64,000 nt of DNA, from NCBI GenBank assembly GCA_002344205.1, contig DDSZ01000038.1:1-64000 (forward strand). The letters run 5' to 3'. Every line of letters starts with the position of its first letter. The first letter of the stretch is position 1. The position numbers were made by a program, and so were the translations under genes. Shown piece after piece: positions 33,864 to 42,823 of the stretch. Under the pieces are notes generated by a model that worked only from the letters and a program-made list of their open reading frames with translations, did not search any database and was not told where the DNA came from. The stretch is from Opitutaceae bacterium UBA2377 (GTDB lineage: Bacteria > Verrucomicrobiota > Verrucomicrobiia > Opitutales > Opitutaceae).

Positions 33864-34910
33864 CTCCGCCACCGCCAGTTGGCCGCAGCCGGCGGCGATG
33901 TCGATGCCGCGGCGCTGGCGGACGGTGCTGGGAATCTTGAACTCCTCGGCGAGGATGCGCTGGAAGCGGTGCGAGGCCTCGGTCCGCGTCGGCGCGCCTG
34001 CGAAGCCGGCGGTGGGGTTGAGCGGGATCAGGTTCACCTGCGCGGGCAGCCCCTGCAGGAGGCGGCCGACGGCGCGGGCGTCCCCGGGCCGGTCGTTTTT
34101 TCCCTCGATCAGCGTCCATTCGTAGAAAATCCGGCGGCCGGTGGTTTCGCTGTAGGTGCGGCACGCGGCCATCAGTTCGTCGAGCGGCCATTTTTTCGCC
34201 GCCGGCACGAGGGCGGCGCGTTCCGGCTGGGTGGCGGCGTGCAGGGAGACGGCGAGCCGCAGCGGACGCTTCTCACGCGCGAGCCGCAAAATTCCCGGCA
34301 CGACCCCGACCGTGCTCAGCGTGATGCGCTCCGCGCCGAGCGCGAGCCCGTTGGGATCGCGGAGAATTTCCATCGCCTGCATCACCGCGTCGTAATTGTG
34401 CAGCGGCTCGCCCATGCCCATGAGCACGATGTTGCGCAGCCGCTGGCCCTGCGCCCGCAGCACGCGTTGCACATGGACGGCCTGGGCGACGATCTCGCCG
34501 GGAGTGAGGTGGCGGGTGTAGCCCATTTGACCCGTGGCGCAGAACACGCAGCCCATCGCGCAGCCGACCTGCGAGCTGATGCAGGCCGTCACGCGCCCGG
34601 TATAGCGCATGAGCACGGTCTCGATGCGCTCGTGGTCCTCCAGCCGCAGGAGATATTTGCGGGTGAAGCCATCGCTCGAATCGGTCTCCAGCGCGATGCC
34701 GGGTGTGTGCAGCCGGGTTTCGTCGGCCAGCCGGCGCCGCACCTTGGCGGGCAATTCCGGCATCTCGGCCAGCGAGGCAACACACTCCCAGTAGAGGTAG
34801 CGCCACAGCCGCGCGACATGGACCGGGCTGAACTCCCAACGCGCGAACAAGGCCCCGAGCTCGGCCCGGGTCAGGTCGTGGAGAGAAACAGGAACAGATG
34901 CGGCGGACAC
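33855..34910 (-). CDS. rlmN: 23S rRNA (adenine-2503-C2)-methyltransferase
   Basis: A 351-residue radical SAM enzyme that methylates C2 of A2503 in 23S rRNA (and A37 in some tRNAs). The cluster motif is GCAMGCVFCATGQMGYTRHL, followed by GEIVAQ, VLMGMGEPLHNYD, LAVSLHAATQPERAALVP and the C-terminal catalytic cysteine in DIAAGCGQL. The GTG start chosen (VSAASVPVSLHDLTRAEL) gives the normal family length. The frame is open far upstream, but that part has no similarity to the family and overlaps the divergent aldo/keto reductase gene. Confidence 0.94.
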   Translation of the reverse strand: MSAASVPVSLHDLTRAELGALFARWEFSPVHVARLWRYLYWECVASLAEMPELPAKVRRRLADETRLHTPGIALETDSSDGFTRKYLLRLEDHERIETVLMRYTGRVTACISSQVGCAMGCVFCATGQMGYTRHLTPGEIVAQAVHVQRVLRAQGQRLRNIVLMGMGEPLHNYDAVMQAMEILRDPNGLALGAERITLSTVGVVPGILRLAREKRPLRLAVSLHAATQPERAALVPAAKKWPLDELMAACRTYSETTGRRIFYEWTLIEGKNDRPGDARAVGRLLQGLPAQVNLIPLNPTAGFAGAPTRTEASHRFQRILAEEFKIPSTVRQRRGIDIAAGCGQLAVAEKN

Positions 34911-35021
34911 AACCGCCGAGATAGGCGCTGCCCGGGGAAAGGACAGTTTTTTCGGGCGCGGGTCGGACGATCCGTCGAAACGGACGTTGCCGCGCCGCCG
35001 ACCCGGGCTTTGGCTGCGGGC

Positions 35022-35999
35022 ATGGACTACCGCGCCCTCGGCCCCAGCGATATCAAGGTTTCGGAAATCAGCCTCGGCTGCTGGACGATGGGCGGGCTCA
35101 ACTGGGTCAACGGCACGCCGAACGGCTGGGCCAACGTCAGCGAGGACGACATCACCGCCGCCATCAAACGCGCGGTGGACGCCGGGGTGAACCATTTCGA
35201 CAACGCCGACGTTTACGGCAACGGCAAGGCCGAGCGCATGCTGGCCCGCGCGCTCAAACGCCTCGGACTCAAGTCCACCGACTACGTGATCGCGACGAAG
35301 GTCGGCCACTTCCCCGGCACGGCGACGCACGCCTACGATCCGCTGCACATCCGCCACCAGTGCGAGCAGTCGCTGCAAAACCTCGGGCGCGACTACATCG
35401 ACCTCTACTACCTGCACCACGGCGATTTCGGCCCGCAGGGCGAGTGGCTGCAGGGCGCGGCCGATACGCTCGATGCCCTCGTGCGCGAGGGAAAGATCCG
35501 CCTCAAGGGCCAGAGCGCCTACAGCGAGGCGGATTTCCAGCGCGCGGTGCCGGTGGTGAAGCCGGCGGTGCTACAGTCCTGGGCCAGCGCCCTCGCCCAC
35601 GACTTCATCAAACCCGGCGGCGTGGTGCCGCGGCTCTTGGCGGAACACAAAATGTCTTATGTCGCGTTCAGCCCGCTTGCGCAGGGCCTGTTGCTCGACA
35701 AGTTCGACCCGGAGAAACCGCCGGCCTTCGAGGAGGGCGACCACCGGAAGAACAGCGGCCGTTTCACGCCGGAGAAACTGCGCGCGCTCAAGCCGAAGCT
35801 CGCGCAGCTCAAGGCGCGCTTTGGCGCGACCACCGAGGACCTCTCGGCCGTGGCGCAGCGTTACCTGCTCAACCACCCCAACGTCGCCTGCGTCATCCCC
35901 GGTTTTCGCAACGAACGCCAGGTCGCCTGCAACCTCGCCGCCGTCGGCCGCGAACTGAGCCCGGTGGACATGGCCTTCATCGAGCAGGCGCTGGCCTGA
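35022..35999 (+). CDS. Aldo/keto reductase
   Basis: A 325-residue NADPH-dependent oxidoreductase with a TIM-barrel fold. The family motifs are MDYRALGPSDIKVSEISLG, then GVNHFDNADVYGNGKAERML (catalytic Asp and Tyr), VIATKVGHF (catalytic Lys), YIDLYYLHHGD (catalytic His) and a C-terminal ACVIPGFRNERQV. The substrate is unknown. The frame upstream of this ATG is open for over 1 kb but is the shadow of rlmN. It is divergent from rlmN and convergent with the PHP phosphatase gene. Confidence 0.9.
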   Translation: MDYRALGPSDIKVSEISLGCWTMGGLNWVNGTPNGWANVSEDDITAAIKRAVDAGVNHFDNADVYGNGKAERMLARALKRLGLKSTDYVIATKVGHFPGTATHAYDPLHIRHQCEQSLQNLGRDYIDLYYLHHGDFGPQGEWLQGAADTLDALVREGKIRLKGQSAYSEADFQRAVPVVKPAVLQSWASALAHDFIKPGGVVPRLLAEHKMSYVAFSPLAQGLLLDKFDPEKPPAFEEGDHRKNSGRFTPEKLRALKPKLAQLKARFGATTEDLSAVAQRYLLNHPNVACVIPGFRNERQVACNLAAVGRELSPVDMAFIEQALA

Positions 36000-36030
36000 A
36001 GCGGCTTAAGAAATATCATAGCTGCAGAAA

Positions 36031-36105
36031 GGTAGGGCCGGACCGACCACCGTCGCCAAGGCTTTGGCGGGCCGATCGCGGTCCGCTCGGAGAGCGGACC
36101 CTACC
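36031..36105. repeat. REP-like pair D (family 2)
   Basis: The right unit (36080-36105) is a perfect 9-bp stem with 3-base loop and a GTAG tail (on the minus strand). The left part (36031 on) begins GGTAGGGCC but is diverged, with an inner CGCCAA/TTGGCG hairpin. It lies between convergent genes. Compared with the other copies, one C-G or G-C stem pair is replaced by T-A on both sides. Confidence 0.75.
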
Positions 36106-36196
36106 GGCGCTACCGCGCCACAATGTTGTCGACCACAATACTATTTAAAACTGCTCCAGCGGCGGACCGTCACGCCCCGGCGCCGGTCACGGCAAC

Positions 36197-37015
36197 TTAC
36201 TTCAGCGACGCCAGTGCGTCCGTGATCGGGATGGTGTGGCGCTTGCGATCGAGGAAGTAGCTGATCTCGGTATAGCCGACGGACTGCAGTGTGCGCAGGG
36301 CACCGGGGTAGTCCGCGGCCACGCGGGTGGGCACGTGGGCGTCGGCGCCGAGGACGACGGGGATGCCGCGGGCCTGCATGAGGCCGAGCATGGTCGGGCT
36401 GGGATTGATCTCCCGGATGGCTTTGTGGAGTCCGCTGGTGTTGAGTTCCATGGCCACGCCGGTCTTCGCGATGCGGTCGAGCGCGCGCTCGATGAAAGGC
36501 CGGATCCGCGCGAAGTGCCAGTCGGTCGGCGACTCGTTTTTCACGAGGTCGGGATGGGCGAGCGTGTCGTAGAGTCCGGACTCGGCGGATTCGGCGAGGT
36601 GCTGGAAATAAAGCTGCTGATACTCGAACCAGTCGCCGCGGAAAAACCGGTTGCGATACTCCGTCACCTGCATGTGCACGGAGCCGAGCACGTGGTGCAG
36701 CGGGTGGCGGGCGTGGAGCTTTTCCAGCCACGGCTCGACGCCGGGGTAGTAGTCGCTCTCCAGCCCGAGCCGCACGTCCACGCGGCCGGCAAACTTTTCC
36801 CGCGCGGCCGCGATCAGCGCCACATAGTCCTCATACTGCTCCGGATCCATCCGGACGTGGTTGGGCCCGAGGCCGGGCAGCGGGCAGTGGCAGGTGAAGA
36901 TGATGCCCTTCAGGCCCCGGGCCTCGGCCGCCGCCGCATACTCCACGGGCTCGCCGTGGGCATGCTTGCAGAGCGGCGTGTGGCAGTGGGATTCGTAGAG
37001 GAGCGGTGCGGGCAC
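36197..37015 (-). CDS. hisK: PHP-domain phosphatase, histidinol-phosphatase-like
   Basis: A 272-residue PHP superfamily metal-dependent phosphatase, probably histidinol-phosphatase (histidine synthesis). Metal ligands are visible in YESHCHTPLCKHAHGEP, IIFTCHCPLP, GLESDYYPG, HHVLGSVHM, YDTLAHPDL and GADAHVPTRV. The KHAHGEP and GSVH motifs fit the HisJ/HisK type. A GTG start is used, with TATAAT three bases before it. There are no other his genes in the window, so the substrate is not proven. Confidence 0.85.
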   Translation of the reverse strand: MPAPLLYESHCHTPLCKHAHGEPVEYAAAAEARGLKGIIFTCHCPLPGLGPNHVRMDPEQYEDYVALIAAAREKFAGRVDVRLGLESDYYPGVEPWLEKLHARHPLHHVLGSVHMQVTEYRNRFFRGDWFEYQQLYFQHLAESAESGLYDTLAHPDLVKNESPTDWHFARIRPFIERALDRIAKTGVAMELNTSGLHKAIREINPSPTMLGLMQARGIPVVLGADAHVPTRVAADYPGALRTLQSVGYTEISYFLDRKRHTIPITDALASLK

Positions 37016-37044
37016 GAATTATAAAGACAGGGGACAATCCCCGG

Positions 37045-37072
37045 GCGGCCCGCCCGGAGGTCGGGCCCTACC
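37045..37072 (-). repeat. REP-like unit E (family 2)
   Basis: A 28-base unit identical to the one at 62371-62398, 25 kb away. On the minus strand it reads GGTAG followed by an imperfect GC hairpin. It lies between the GH88 and PHP phosphatase genes. Confidence 0.85.
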
Positions 37073-37089
37073 CGATGAATCGACCATGA

Positions 37090-38502
37090 TCAGAAGAACG
37101 TGTGATACTGGCCGGCGGCGAGGCGCTGGATGAGGAGGGCCAGTTCCATCGTGTGGTAGTCGCCCCACATGGAGGACTCGCCGTTCGGCACCTTCTGGCC
37201 CTTGGCGATGTGATCCCAGCCGTTCGGCCGGTGATACACGCTGTGGAGGAGGAGACCCTGGTGCTTCGGATCGGTCGAGAGGTAGGGCTCGGCAAAGAGC
37301 GTGTCGGCGATGGTGAGACCGGCCTGGAAATACTTTTTGCCCGCGGTCTTGTCGCCGTTGGCGGAGAGATAGTTGCCGAGACGGAGGAGGCCCTGAGCGG
37401 TGATGGCGGCGGCGGAGCTGTCCACCGGCTCGTGCGCGTTGTAGGGATCGGCCTTCTGCTTGGTGAAGTCGCCCTGCTTGTGCGTGTTGAGCGCGCAGCT
37501 GTCCCAGTAGGGCACGCCGTCGAGGGCCGAGTAGCCGTCGATGTAGTAGTCGGCGGCGGCGCGGGCGGTCTCGAGGAAGAGGCCGGTGACGGCGCGGCGG
37601 CCGCCCACGGCATCGAGGTCGGCGCCCTTGACGGTCTCGAGGAACTCAAGCTGCTCGGCGTAGCCGCAGATGATCCAGGCGGCGCCGCGGGTCCACGTGG
37701 TGAAAGCGGAATAGCCCTGCTGCGTGCTGGGGCAGCGGAACTGGCCGTCGTTGCGGTTGAAGATGGACTCGTGGGCCACCCGGCCGCGCACGTCGTAGCT
37801 GTCGCGCCCCTGGCCGAAGAACACGTTGAAGCGCGCGGTGGTGGCGGCGTGCTCGATGGCGCGGTGCAGGAGGTTGATGGGCTTGTCGCCCTCGCCCATC
37901 AGCGCATGGCCGAGCTGGTGCGCAACGACGAGCGAGCGCATGGAGCGGATCGTGTCGGCGAAGAGCGACTGCGGACCGTTGAAGGAGTAGATGTAGCCGG
38001 AAGGCACGACGCCGGGGGCGCCCGGCACGGGGGACCAGGCCTGCTTCACGTTGGTCGTGGCGTGGCGGGCGGCCTGCACCGCGCCGGAGGCCTTCAGCGC
38101 GACCTCGGTGTAGTCGAGCTCGTGCTGGTTGAAGGGGATTTTCCCCTCGAGCATCAGGCGGCGGAGATTGCCGTAGGTGGAGACGTTGTTGAAGCCGTGG
38201 TCGTGCACGCCGACGTGGGAGACGTGCGAGGCCATGTATTGGCGGGTCTTCTCGCGGCCGAGGGCGAGGAAGGACTCGTCGCCGGTGGCGTCGTATTGGA
38301 GGAAGGCCATGCCGAACTGGAAGCCCTGGGTCCACTCGGTCCAGCCGCGCGAGGTGTATTTGCCCTTCACGGTGAAGACCGGCGTGCCCTTGGCGGAATC
38401 CCAGGAGGCGTCGATCGCGCGGATTTTCCGGCCGGCGAGCTCGAACACGCGGGCGGTTTTCTTTTGCAGCTTCTGCGGCGTCAGCTTGGCGTTGATTTTC
38501 AT
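37090..38502 (-). CDS. Glycoside hydrolase family 88 (unsaturated glucuronyl hydrolase-like)
   Basis: A 470-residue alpha-barrel hydrolase that removes unsaturated uronic acid residues left by polysaccharide lyases (from pectin, ulvan or glycosaminoglycans). Motifs are GFQFGMAFLQYDATGD, NNVSTYGNLRRL, GVPYWDSCAL, DSSAAAITAQGLLRLG (Asp361) and ESSMWGDYHTMELAL. It is longer than the commonest GH88 proteins (about 380 residues), and no signal peptide is seen, so it is probably cytoplasmic. A 33-bp palindrome upstream may be its operator. No lyase or transporter is next to it. Confidence 0.85.
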   Translation of the reverse strand: MKINAKLTPQKLQKKTARVFELAGRKIRAIDASWDSAKGTPVFTVKGKYTSRGWTEWTQGFQFGMAFLQYDATGDESFLALGREKTRQYMASHVSHVGVHDHGFNNVSTYGNLRRLMLEGKIPFNQHELDYTEVALKASGAVQAARHATTNVKQAWSPVPGAPGVVPSGYIYSFNGPQSLFADTIRSMRSLVVAHQLGHALMGEGDKPINLLHRAIEHAATTARFNVFFGQGRDSYDVRGRVAHESIFNRNDGQFRCPSTQQGYSAFTTWTRGAAWIICGYAEQLEFLETVKGADLDAVGGRRAVTGLFLETARAAADYYIDGYSALDGVPYWDSCALNTHKQGDFTKQKADPYNAHEPVDSSAAAITAQGLLRLGNYLSANGDKTAGKKYFQAGLTIADTLFAEPYLSTDPKHQGLLLHSVYHRPNGWDHIAKGQKVPNGESSMWGDYHTMELALLIQRLAAGQYHTFF

Positions 38503-38562
38503 AAAAAGGGAACGGTCACCTTGCGGCTTTCACCGCGGCGAAACAAGGGCGAAAACACTCCA

Positions 38563-38595
38563 CCCGGTTTGTAACGTATTCTATTACAAACCGGG
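38563..38595. promoter_or_regulatory. Operator candidate upstream of GH88
   Basis: Perfect 12-bp arms CCCGGTTTGTAA and TTACAAACCGGG around a 9-base AT-rich centre, 61 bases before the GH88 ATG. The shape is that of a site for a dimeric repressor (LacI- or GntR-type); no regulator gene lies beside it. Confidence 0.5.
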
Positions 38596-38638
38596 CGGCG
38601 CGGGTTTTGAAAAATTTGCCGTTGCCGGGCCTGCGGGG

Positions 38639-38668
38639 TTGACCGGCCCCGCGCGCGGTCGCTAGCGT
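38639..38668 (+). promoter_or_regulatory. Candidate promoter, rightward
   Basis: TTGACC and TAGCGT are separated by 18 bases, about 130 bases before the methyltransferase ATG. The rest of this 294-base gap, apart from the palindrome nearer GH88, shows nothing I can name. Confidence 0.3.
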
Positions 38669-38796
38669 GGTCGCCTTGGCCGCGACAATAGCCGCGGACC
38701 AAGCCTTCACCCCCGGCCGTGACCACGGCACGGGCCTGCCAAACATAACCCATAGAAAGGTCTCACGGGACTCGTTCCCGGCCCAAACACCGACTG

Positions 38797-39573
38797 ATGC
38801 CAGCCAGACACCTCCTCCAGTTTCCGCCCGCCCAGGGGCACGATTTGAGCCAGACGGAAGCCTATTTTTACGTCATCGAGGGGGGCGAGCGGATCAAGCT
38901 GCGCTTCCACGACTACGACGACATCTTTGCCCGGCCCGGGCTTTATGAGCAGCTTTTCTACGACCGGCTGAAATGCACCTCGCCGCAGAAGGTGTGTGAA
39001 ATCCTCCAGTCCAGCCTCGCGGCCGAGCGCAAGAGCTGCACCGAACTCCGGGTGCTGGACCTCGGCGCCGGCAACGGGATGATGGCCGAGGCCATCCGGC
39101 GGGTCGGCGCGGCCCGGGTCGTCGGGGTGGACATCATCCCGGAGGCGCGCGAGGCCGCCTACCGCGACCGGCCCGCCGCTTATGACGACTACTGGGTGCA
39201 GGACTTTACCGCGCTGACCGCCGCGCAGCGCGAGGAATTGCGCGACTGGAACTTCGACTGCCTGACCTCGGTGGCGGCGCTCGGTTTCGGCGACATCCCG
39301 CCGGCGGCCTTCTTCGAGGCGCTGCGGCTGATCCCCGACGGGGGGTGGGTGGCCTTCAACATCAAGGAAACCTTCCTCGATCACAACGATGACACGGGCT
39401 TCTCACGCTTCGTGCGCGAGCTGATCTTCTCGAAGCACCTGCAGGTCTGCCGGCTGGAGCGCTACGTCCACCGCGTTTCCATGGAGGGCGTGCCGCTATA
39501 TTATTACGCCCTGGTGGGCCGCGTGACCACGCAGGTGCCGGCCAGCTTTCTGGCCTCGACCGGGGTGGCGTGA
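38797..39573 (+). CDS. Class I SAM-dependent methyltransferase
   Basis: A 258-residue methyltransferase with a Rossmann fold. Motif I is VLDLGAGNGMMAEAI (about residues 88-102), motif II VVGVDIIPEA, and WVAFNIKETFLDH lies in the motif IV/V region. The first 60 residues (YFYVIEGGERIKLRFHDYDD) form an extension typical of TPR/Williams-Beuren-like small methyltransferases. The substrate is unknown. The stop overlaps the MFS start (TGATG), so the two genes are co-translated. Confidence 0.82.
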   Translation: MPARHLLQFPPAQGHDLSQTEAYFYVIEGGERIKLRFHDYDDIFARPGLYEQLFYDRLKCTSPQKVCEILQSSLAAERKSCTELRVLDLGAGNGMMAEAIRRVGAARVVGVDIIPEAREAAYRDRPAAYDDYWVQDFTALTAAQREELRDWNFDCLTSVAALGFGDIPPAAFFEALRLIPDGGWVAFNIKETFLDHNDDTGFSRFVRELIFSKHLQVCRLERYVHRVSMEGVPLYYYALVGRVTTQVPASFLASTGVA

Positions 39574-40862
39574 TGCCCGCCAAATCACGGCCGGCCGGCT
39601 TCCGCCGCGCCCTGGCGCTCCTCGCGCTGGTGCTGGCGGGGGAAACGGTGTTCTTCCTGCCGTTCGTGCTGGCACGCATCTTCAGGCCCACGCTGCTGGA
39701 AGTGTTTGACCTGACCAACGTCCAGCTCGGTGCGGCGTTTTCGCTCTACGGCATGGTCGGCATGGCGGCGTATTTCTTCGGCGGACCGCTCGCGGACCGC
39801 TTTGCGCCGCGTCTGTTGCTGACGGTGGCGCTCGTCACGACGGCGGCCGGCGGGCTGTTGCTGGCGGGCAACCCGTCGTTGACGATGTTGAAATGGATCT
39901 ACGCCTACTGGGGCTTCACGACCATTGCGTTGTTCTGGTCGGCCCTGATCAAGGCGACGCGTGAATGGGGCGGTGAATCGCTCCAGGGTGCCGCCTTCGG
40001 CCTGCTCGACGGCGGACGCGGGCTCGTGACGGCGGTCACCGGCACGTTCGCCGTCGCGATTTATGCGAGCCTGCTGCCCGCGGCGGTGGAAACGGCCAGC
40101 TTCGCGCAACGCGCCGATGCTTTCCGGCAGATCATCCTTATCATGACGGGGCTCACCTGCGCGTCCGCGGTGTTCCTGTGGTTCACCTTGCCGCGGGAAA
40201 AGCAAGCCGCGGCGGGCAAACCCGCGTATGACTTCGGCGCGATCAAGCGCGCGCTGCGACTCCCCGCCGTGTGGCTGCAGGCGTTGATCGTCGTGTGCGC
40301 CTACGTGGGCTTCAAGGCGACGGACGACTTCTCGCTCTACGCGAAGGAGGTGCTCGGCTTCAACGAGGTCGATGCCGCGCGCCTCGGCCTCGTCTCGCTG
40401 TGGATGCGGCCCATCGGCGCGATTGGGGCGGGCCTGCTGGCCGACCGCCTGAGCGCGGGTCGCATGACGATGGTGAGTTTTGTGCTCATCGCCATGGGCG
40501 CGGCGGCCTTGGCGACCGGCATGGTCGGACCGGGCACCGTGGCGGTGTTTCTGCTCGGCATCGTGACGGCCAGCCTCGGTATCTTCGCCCTGCGCGGGCT
40601 GTATTACGCCATCATGGGCGAGGCCCGCATTCCGCTGACCATCACCGGTGCCGCGGTTGGCGTGGTGTCGGTCATCGGTTACACGCCGGATGTCTTCATG
40701 GGACCGCTGATGGGCTGGCTGCTGGACGGCACGCCCGGCGCGGGTGGTCATCGGCAGGTCTTCGCCGTGGTCGCGGCTTTCGCGGTGGCTGGTCTGGGGG
40801 CGAGTTGGTGGTTCATGCGGCTCACCCGCGGCAGTCCTACTAACGGCAACGCCGCCAATTGA
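39573..40862 (+). CDS. MFS transporter
   Basis: A 430-residue inner-membrane carrier with about 12 segments (ALALLALVLAGETVFFLPFV, AAFSLYGMVGMAAYFFGG, LLLTVALVTTAAGGLLL and others). The cytoplasmic loop motif GGPLADRFAPR follows segment 2 and GLLADRLSAGRMT repeats it in the second half, as expected for MFS. The layout resembles nitrate/sugar-phosphate-type MFS proteins; the substrate is unknown. It starts on the stop of the methyltransferase gene. Confidence 0.85.
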   Translation: MPAKSRPAGFRRALALLALVLAGETVFFLPFVLARIFRPTLLEVFDLTNVQLGAAFSLYGMVGMAAYFFGGPLADRFAPRLLLTVALVTTAAGGLLLAGNPSLTMLKWIYAYWGFTTIALFWSALIKATREWGGESLQGAAFGLLDGGRGLVTAVTGTFAVAIYASLLPAAVETASFAQRADAFRQIILIMTGLTCASAVFLWFTLPREKQAAAGKPAYDFGAIKRALRLPAVWLQALIVVCAYVGFKATDDFSLYAKEVLGFNEVDAARLGLVSLWMRPIGAIGAGLLADRLSAGRMTMVSFVLIAMGAAALATGMVGPGTVAVFLLGIVTASLGIFALRGLYYAIMGEARIPLTITGAAVGVVSVIGYTPDVFMGPLMGWLLDGTPGAGGHRQVFAVVAAFAVAGLGASWWFMRLTRGSPTNGNAAN

Positions 40863-40902
40863 GCGGCTTGCCAGGCGCCCGGGTGGCAGCGATGCTGCCT
40901 CC

Positions 40903-41475
40903 ATGTTCGAAAGCTTCATCAAAGCTTTTATCCCCCTGTTCGTGGCCATCGACCCCATTGGGCTGGTGGCCATCTTTTTGGCGCTGGGCCGCAACACCCC
41001 GCAGATCGCTCGCCGGCGCATTGCGAATCAGGCGGTGTGGACCGGCGGACTGGTGGCGCTGGCGTTTTTGTTTCTCGGCCAGAGCATTTTTTTGGCGGTG
41101 GGCATCACGGTGAGTGATTTCCAAATCGCGGGCGGGTTGATTCTTTTCATTCTCGCCGCCCGCGACCTCACGCACTCCGCGGCGGAGGAACCGGCGAAAC
41201 TGACCGATGACTTCGGCGTGGTGCCGTTGGGCATGCCGCTCATCGCCGGACCCGCCTCCATCACGACGCTGCTGCTGCTGGCACAGACGCAGGGCGTGTT
41301 CATCACCCTCGCGGCGCTGGTGGTGAATCTGGGCCTGTGTGTGCTGGCCTTCGTTTACAGCGACTGGCTCGGCCGCAAGATCGGTTCCACCGGCCTGCGC
41401 GCCATCTCGAAGATCATCTCGATGCTCCTCGCCGCCATCGCGGTGAACATGATCCGCCGGGGCTGGACGGGGTGA
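40903..41475 (+). CDS. MarC family membrane protein
   Basis: A 190-residue integral membrane protein of the MarC/UPF0056 family with six segments. Family features are FIKAFIPLFVAIDPIGLVAI, then FQIAGGLILFILAARDL and VVPLGMPLIAGPASITT, which matches the conserved P-L-A-x-P-L-x-x-G-P motif. The function is unsettled; an early link to multiple-antibiotic resistance was not upheld. It lies 40 bp after the MFS gene. A TTGCCA element with a short leader precedes it. Confidence 0.88.
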   Translation: MFESFIKAFIPLFVAIDPIGLVAIFLALGRNTPQIARRRIANQAVWTGGLVALAFLFLGQSIFLAVGITVSDFQIAGGLILFILAARDLTHSAAEEPAKLTDDFGVVPLGMPLIAGPASITTLLLLAQTQGVFITLAALVVNLGLCVLAFVYSDWLGRKIGSTGLRAISKIISMLLAAIAVNMIRRGWTG

Positions 41476-41565
41476 GTTTTTCAAGCGCGGGTTTTTCCTG
41501 CGGAGGGATTGAACCGGTCGGTCGCCGGTTGATCCGTGCGCATCCGCGAAATCCGCGGGGAAAAT

Positions 41566-42807
41566 TTACCCGGCGAACGTCGTGAGCAGCTCGGCGTAGA
41601 TCTTGGCGGAGGCGAGGAGCTCCTTTACGGAGGCGCGCTCGTCGATGGCGTGGTAGTCCTCGCCGCCGGGACCGTAGCCGAGGGTCGGGATCTTCAGGTG
41701 GTGGGCGAAGAAGTGCATGTCGTTGAACCCGGTCGAGACGCTGAAAACGGTTTTTTCCCCGCGCACGCGGGCCACGCAGCCGGCCATGGCGGCGAAGAAG
41801 GGGTGCTTCGGCGCGTGGTAGCAGGGGTGGTTGTCGGAGACCTTGTCCACGGTGATGCGGCAGCCCGGGATTTGCCTCGCGGCGGCGGCGAGCGCGGCGC
41901 GGAGTTCCTTCTCCGCCGCGGCCACGGTCTCGACGGCGAGCACCCGCCGGTCGATGGAAAATTTGGCCAGCGCGGGGACGGTGTTGATCTTGCCGCCCTC
42001 GCCGGAGGCAAAGACGCCGCCGAGGTTGATCGTCGGCCGCATGGTCTTCCCTTCGGGGGTGACGAAGGTGCGCCGCGCGAGCCGGCGCTTGTAATCCTCC
42101 AGCGCGACGACGAGGGCGGACATTTTTTCGAGGGCGTTGACGCCCGCCTCGGGCTTGGAACCGTGGGCGGCGCGGCCGTGAACGGTGACCTCCAGCCAGA
42201 CCACGCCATTGTGCCCGCAGCAGACGGCGTTGCCCTCGCCGCCTTCCATGACGATGGCGTAGTCGGGCCGGATGGGCGCGTTTTCCACGAGCCAGCCCGT
42301 TCCGAGGGTCGAGTCGGTTTCCTCGTCGGCGGTGAAGGAGACCTCGACGTTGAGCCTGGGCGCGGTCCGCGTGGCGCGCAGGGCCTGGAGGGCGAGCAGG
42401 AGACTGGCGATGGAGCCCTTCATGTCGGCCGTGCCGCGGCCGTAGATCCAGCCGCCCTGCACGGCGCCGCTGAAGGGGCTGCCGTGGCGCCACTTGCCGG
42501 AGACGGGCACGACGTCGTAATGGGCGTTGAAATGCACGGTCTTTTTCGCGCCGGGAGCGGCCAGCTTGCCGAGGACGTTAAAGCGCGGGAACGCCTGCTG
42601 CGCGGGCGGCAGGTGCTTTTTGAGCAGTTTTTGCGGGATGGCGTAGCGCTTGGTCTGGAGGCCGAGCCCGGCGAGCTCGTGCGTGAGCCAGGCGGTGACG
42701 CTGTTGTAGTGGGCGCCGGGCGGATTGACGGTGGCAAAACCGACCAGTTGCTGCAGCCGGCCGAGCAGATCGGCGGCATGGGTGTCGATGTAGGCGGAGG
42801 GGGTCAC
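41566..42807 (-). CDS. M20 family metallopeptidase
   Basis: A 413-residue zinc amidohydrolase/peptidase of the ArgE/DapE/carboxypeptidase G2 family. Metal ligands and catalytic residues appear in FNAHYDVVPV (His, catalytic Asp), YGRGTADMKGSIA (bridging Asp), FTADEETDSTLG (catalytic Glu-Glu) and, at the end, the last His in YGPGGEDYHAIDERA. The dimerisation domain lies in between (HGRAAHGSKPEAGVNALEK). The substrate could be an acylated amino acid or a dipeptide. No signal peptide. Confidence 0.9.
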   Translation of the reverse strand: MTPSAYIDTHAADLLGRLQQLVGFATVNPPGAHYNSVTAWLTHELAGLGLQTKRYAIPQKLLKKHLPPAQQAFPRFNVLGKLAAPGAKKTVHFNAHYDVVPVSGKWRHGSPFSGAVQGGWIYGRGTADMKGSIASLLLALQALRATRTAPRLNVEVSFTADEETDSTLGTGWLVENAPIRPDYAIVMEGGEGNAVCCGHNGVVWLEVTVHGRAAHGSKPEAGVNALEKMSALVVALEDYKRRLARRTFVTPEGKTMRPTINLGGVFASGEGGKINTVPALAKFSIDRRVLAVETVAAAEKELRAALAAAARQIPGCRITVDKVSDNHPCYHAPKHPFFAAMAGCVARVRGEKTVFSVSTGFNDMHFFAHHLKIPTLGYGPGGEDYHAIDERASVKELLASAKIYAELLTTFAG

Positions 42808-42823
42808 GGGAGCGGAAGGTGTT

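Noticed and set aside
37018..37023. Perfect TATAAT three bases before the PHP phosphatase GTG
   Set aside because: No -35 element at the right distance, so I do not call it a promoter; it may still be one for a leaderless transcript.
41532..41559. Three short ATCCGCG-like tandem segments between marC and the M20 gene
   Set aside because: Short and imperfect, with no other copy recognised in the window; probably a remnant of a common dispersed repeat.
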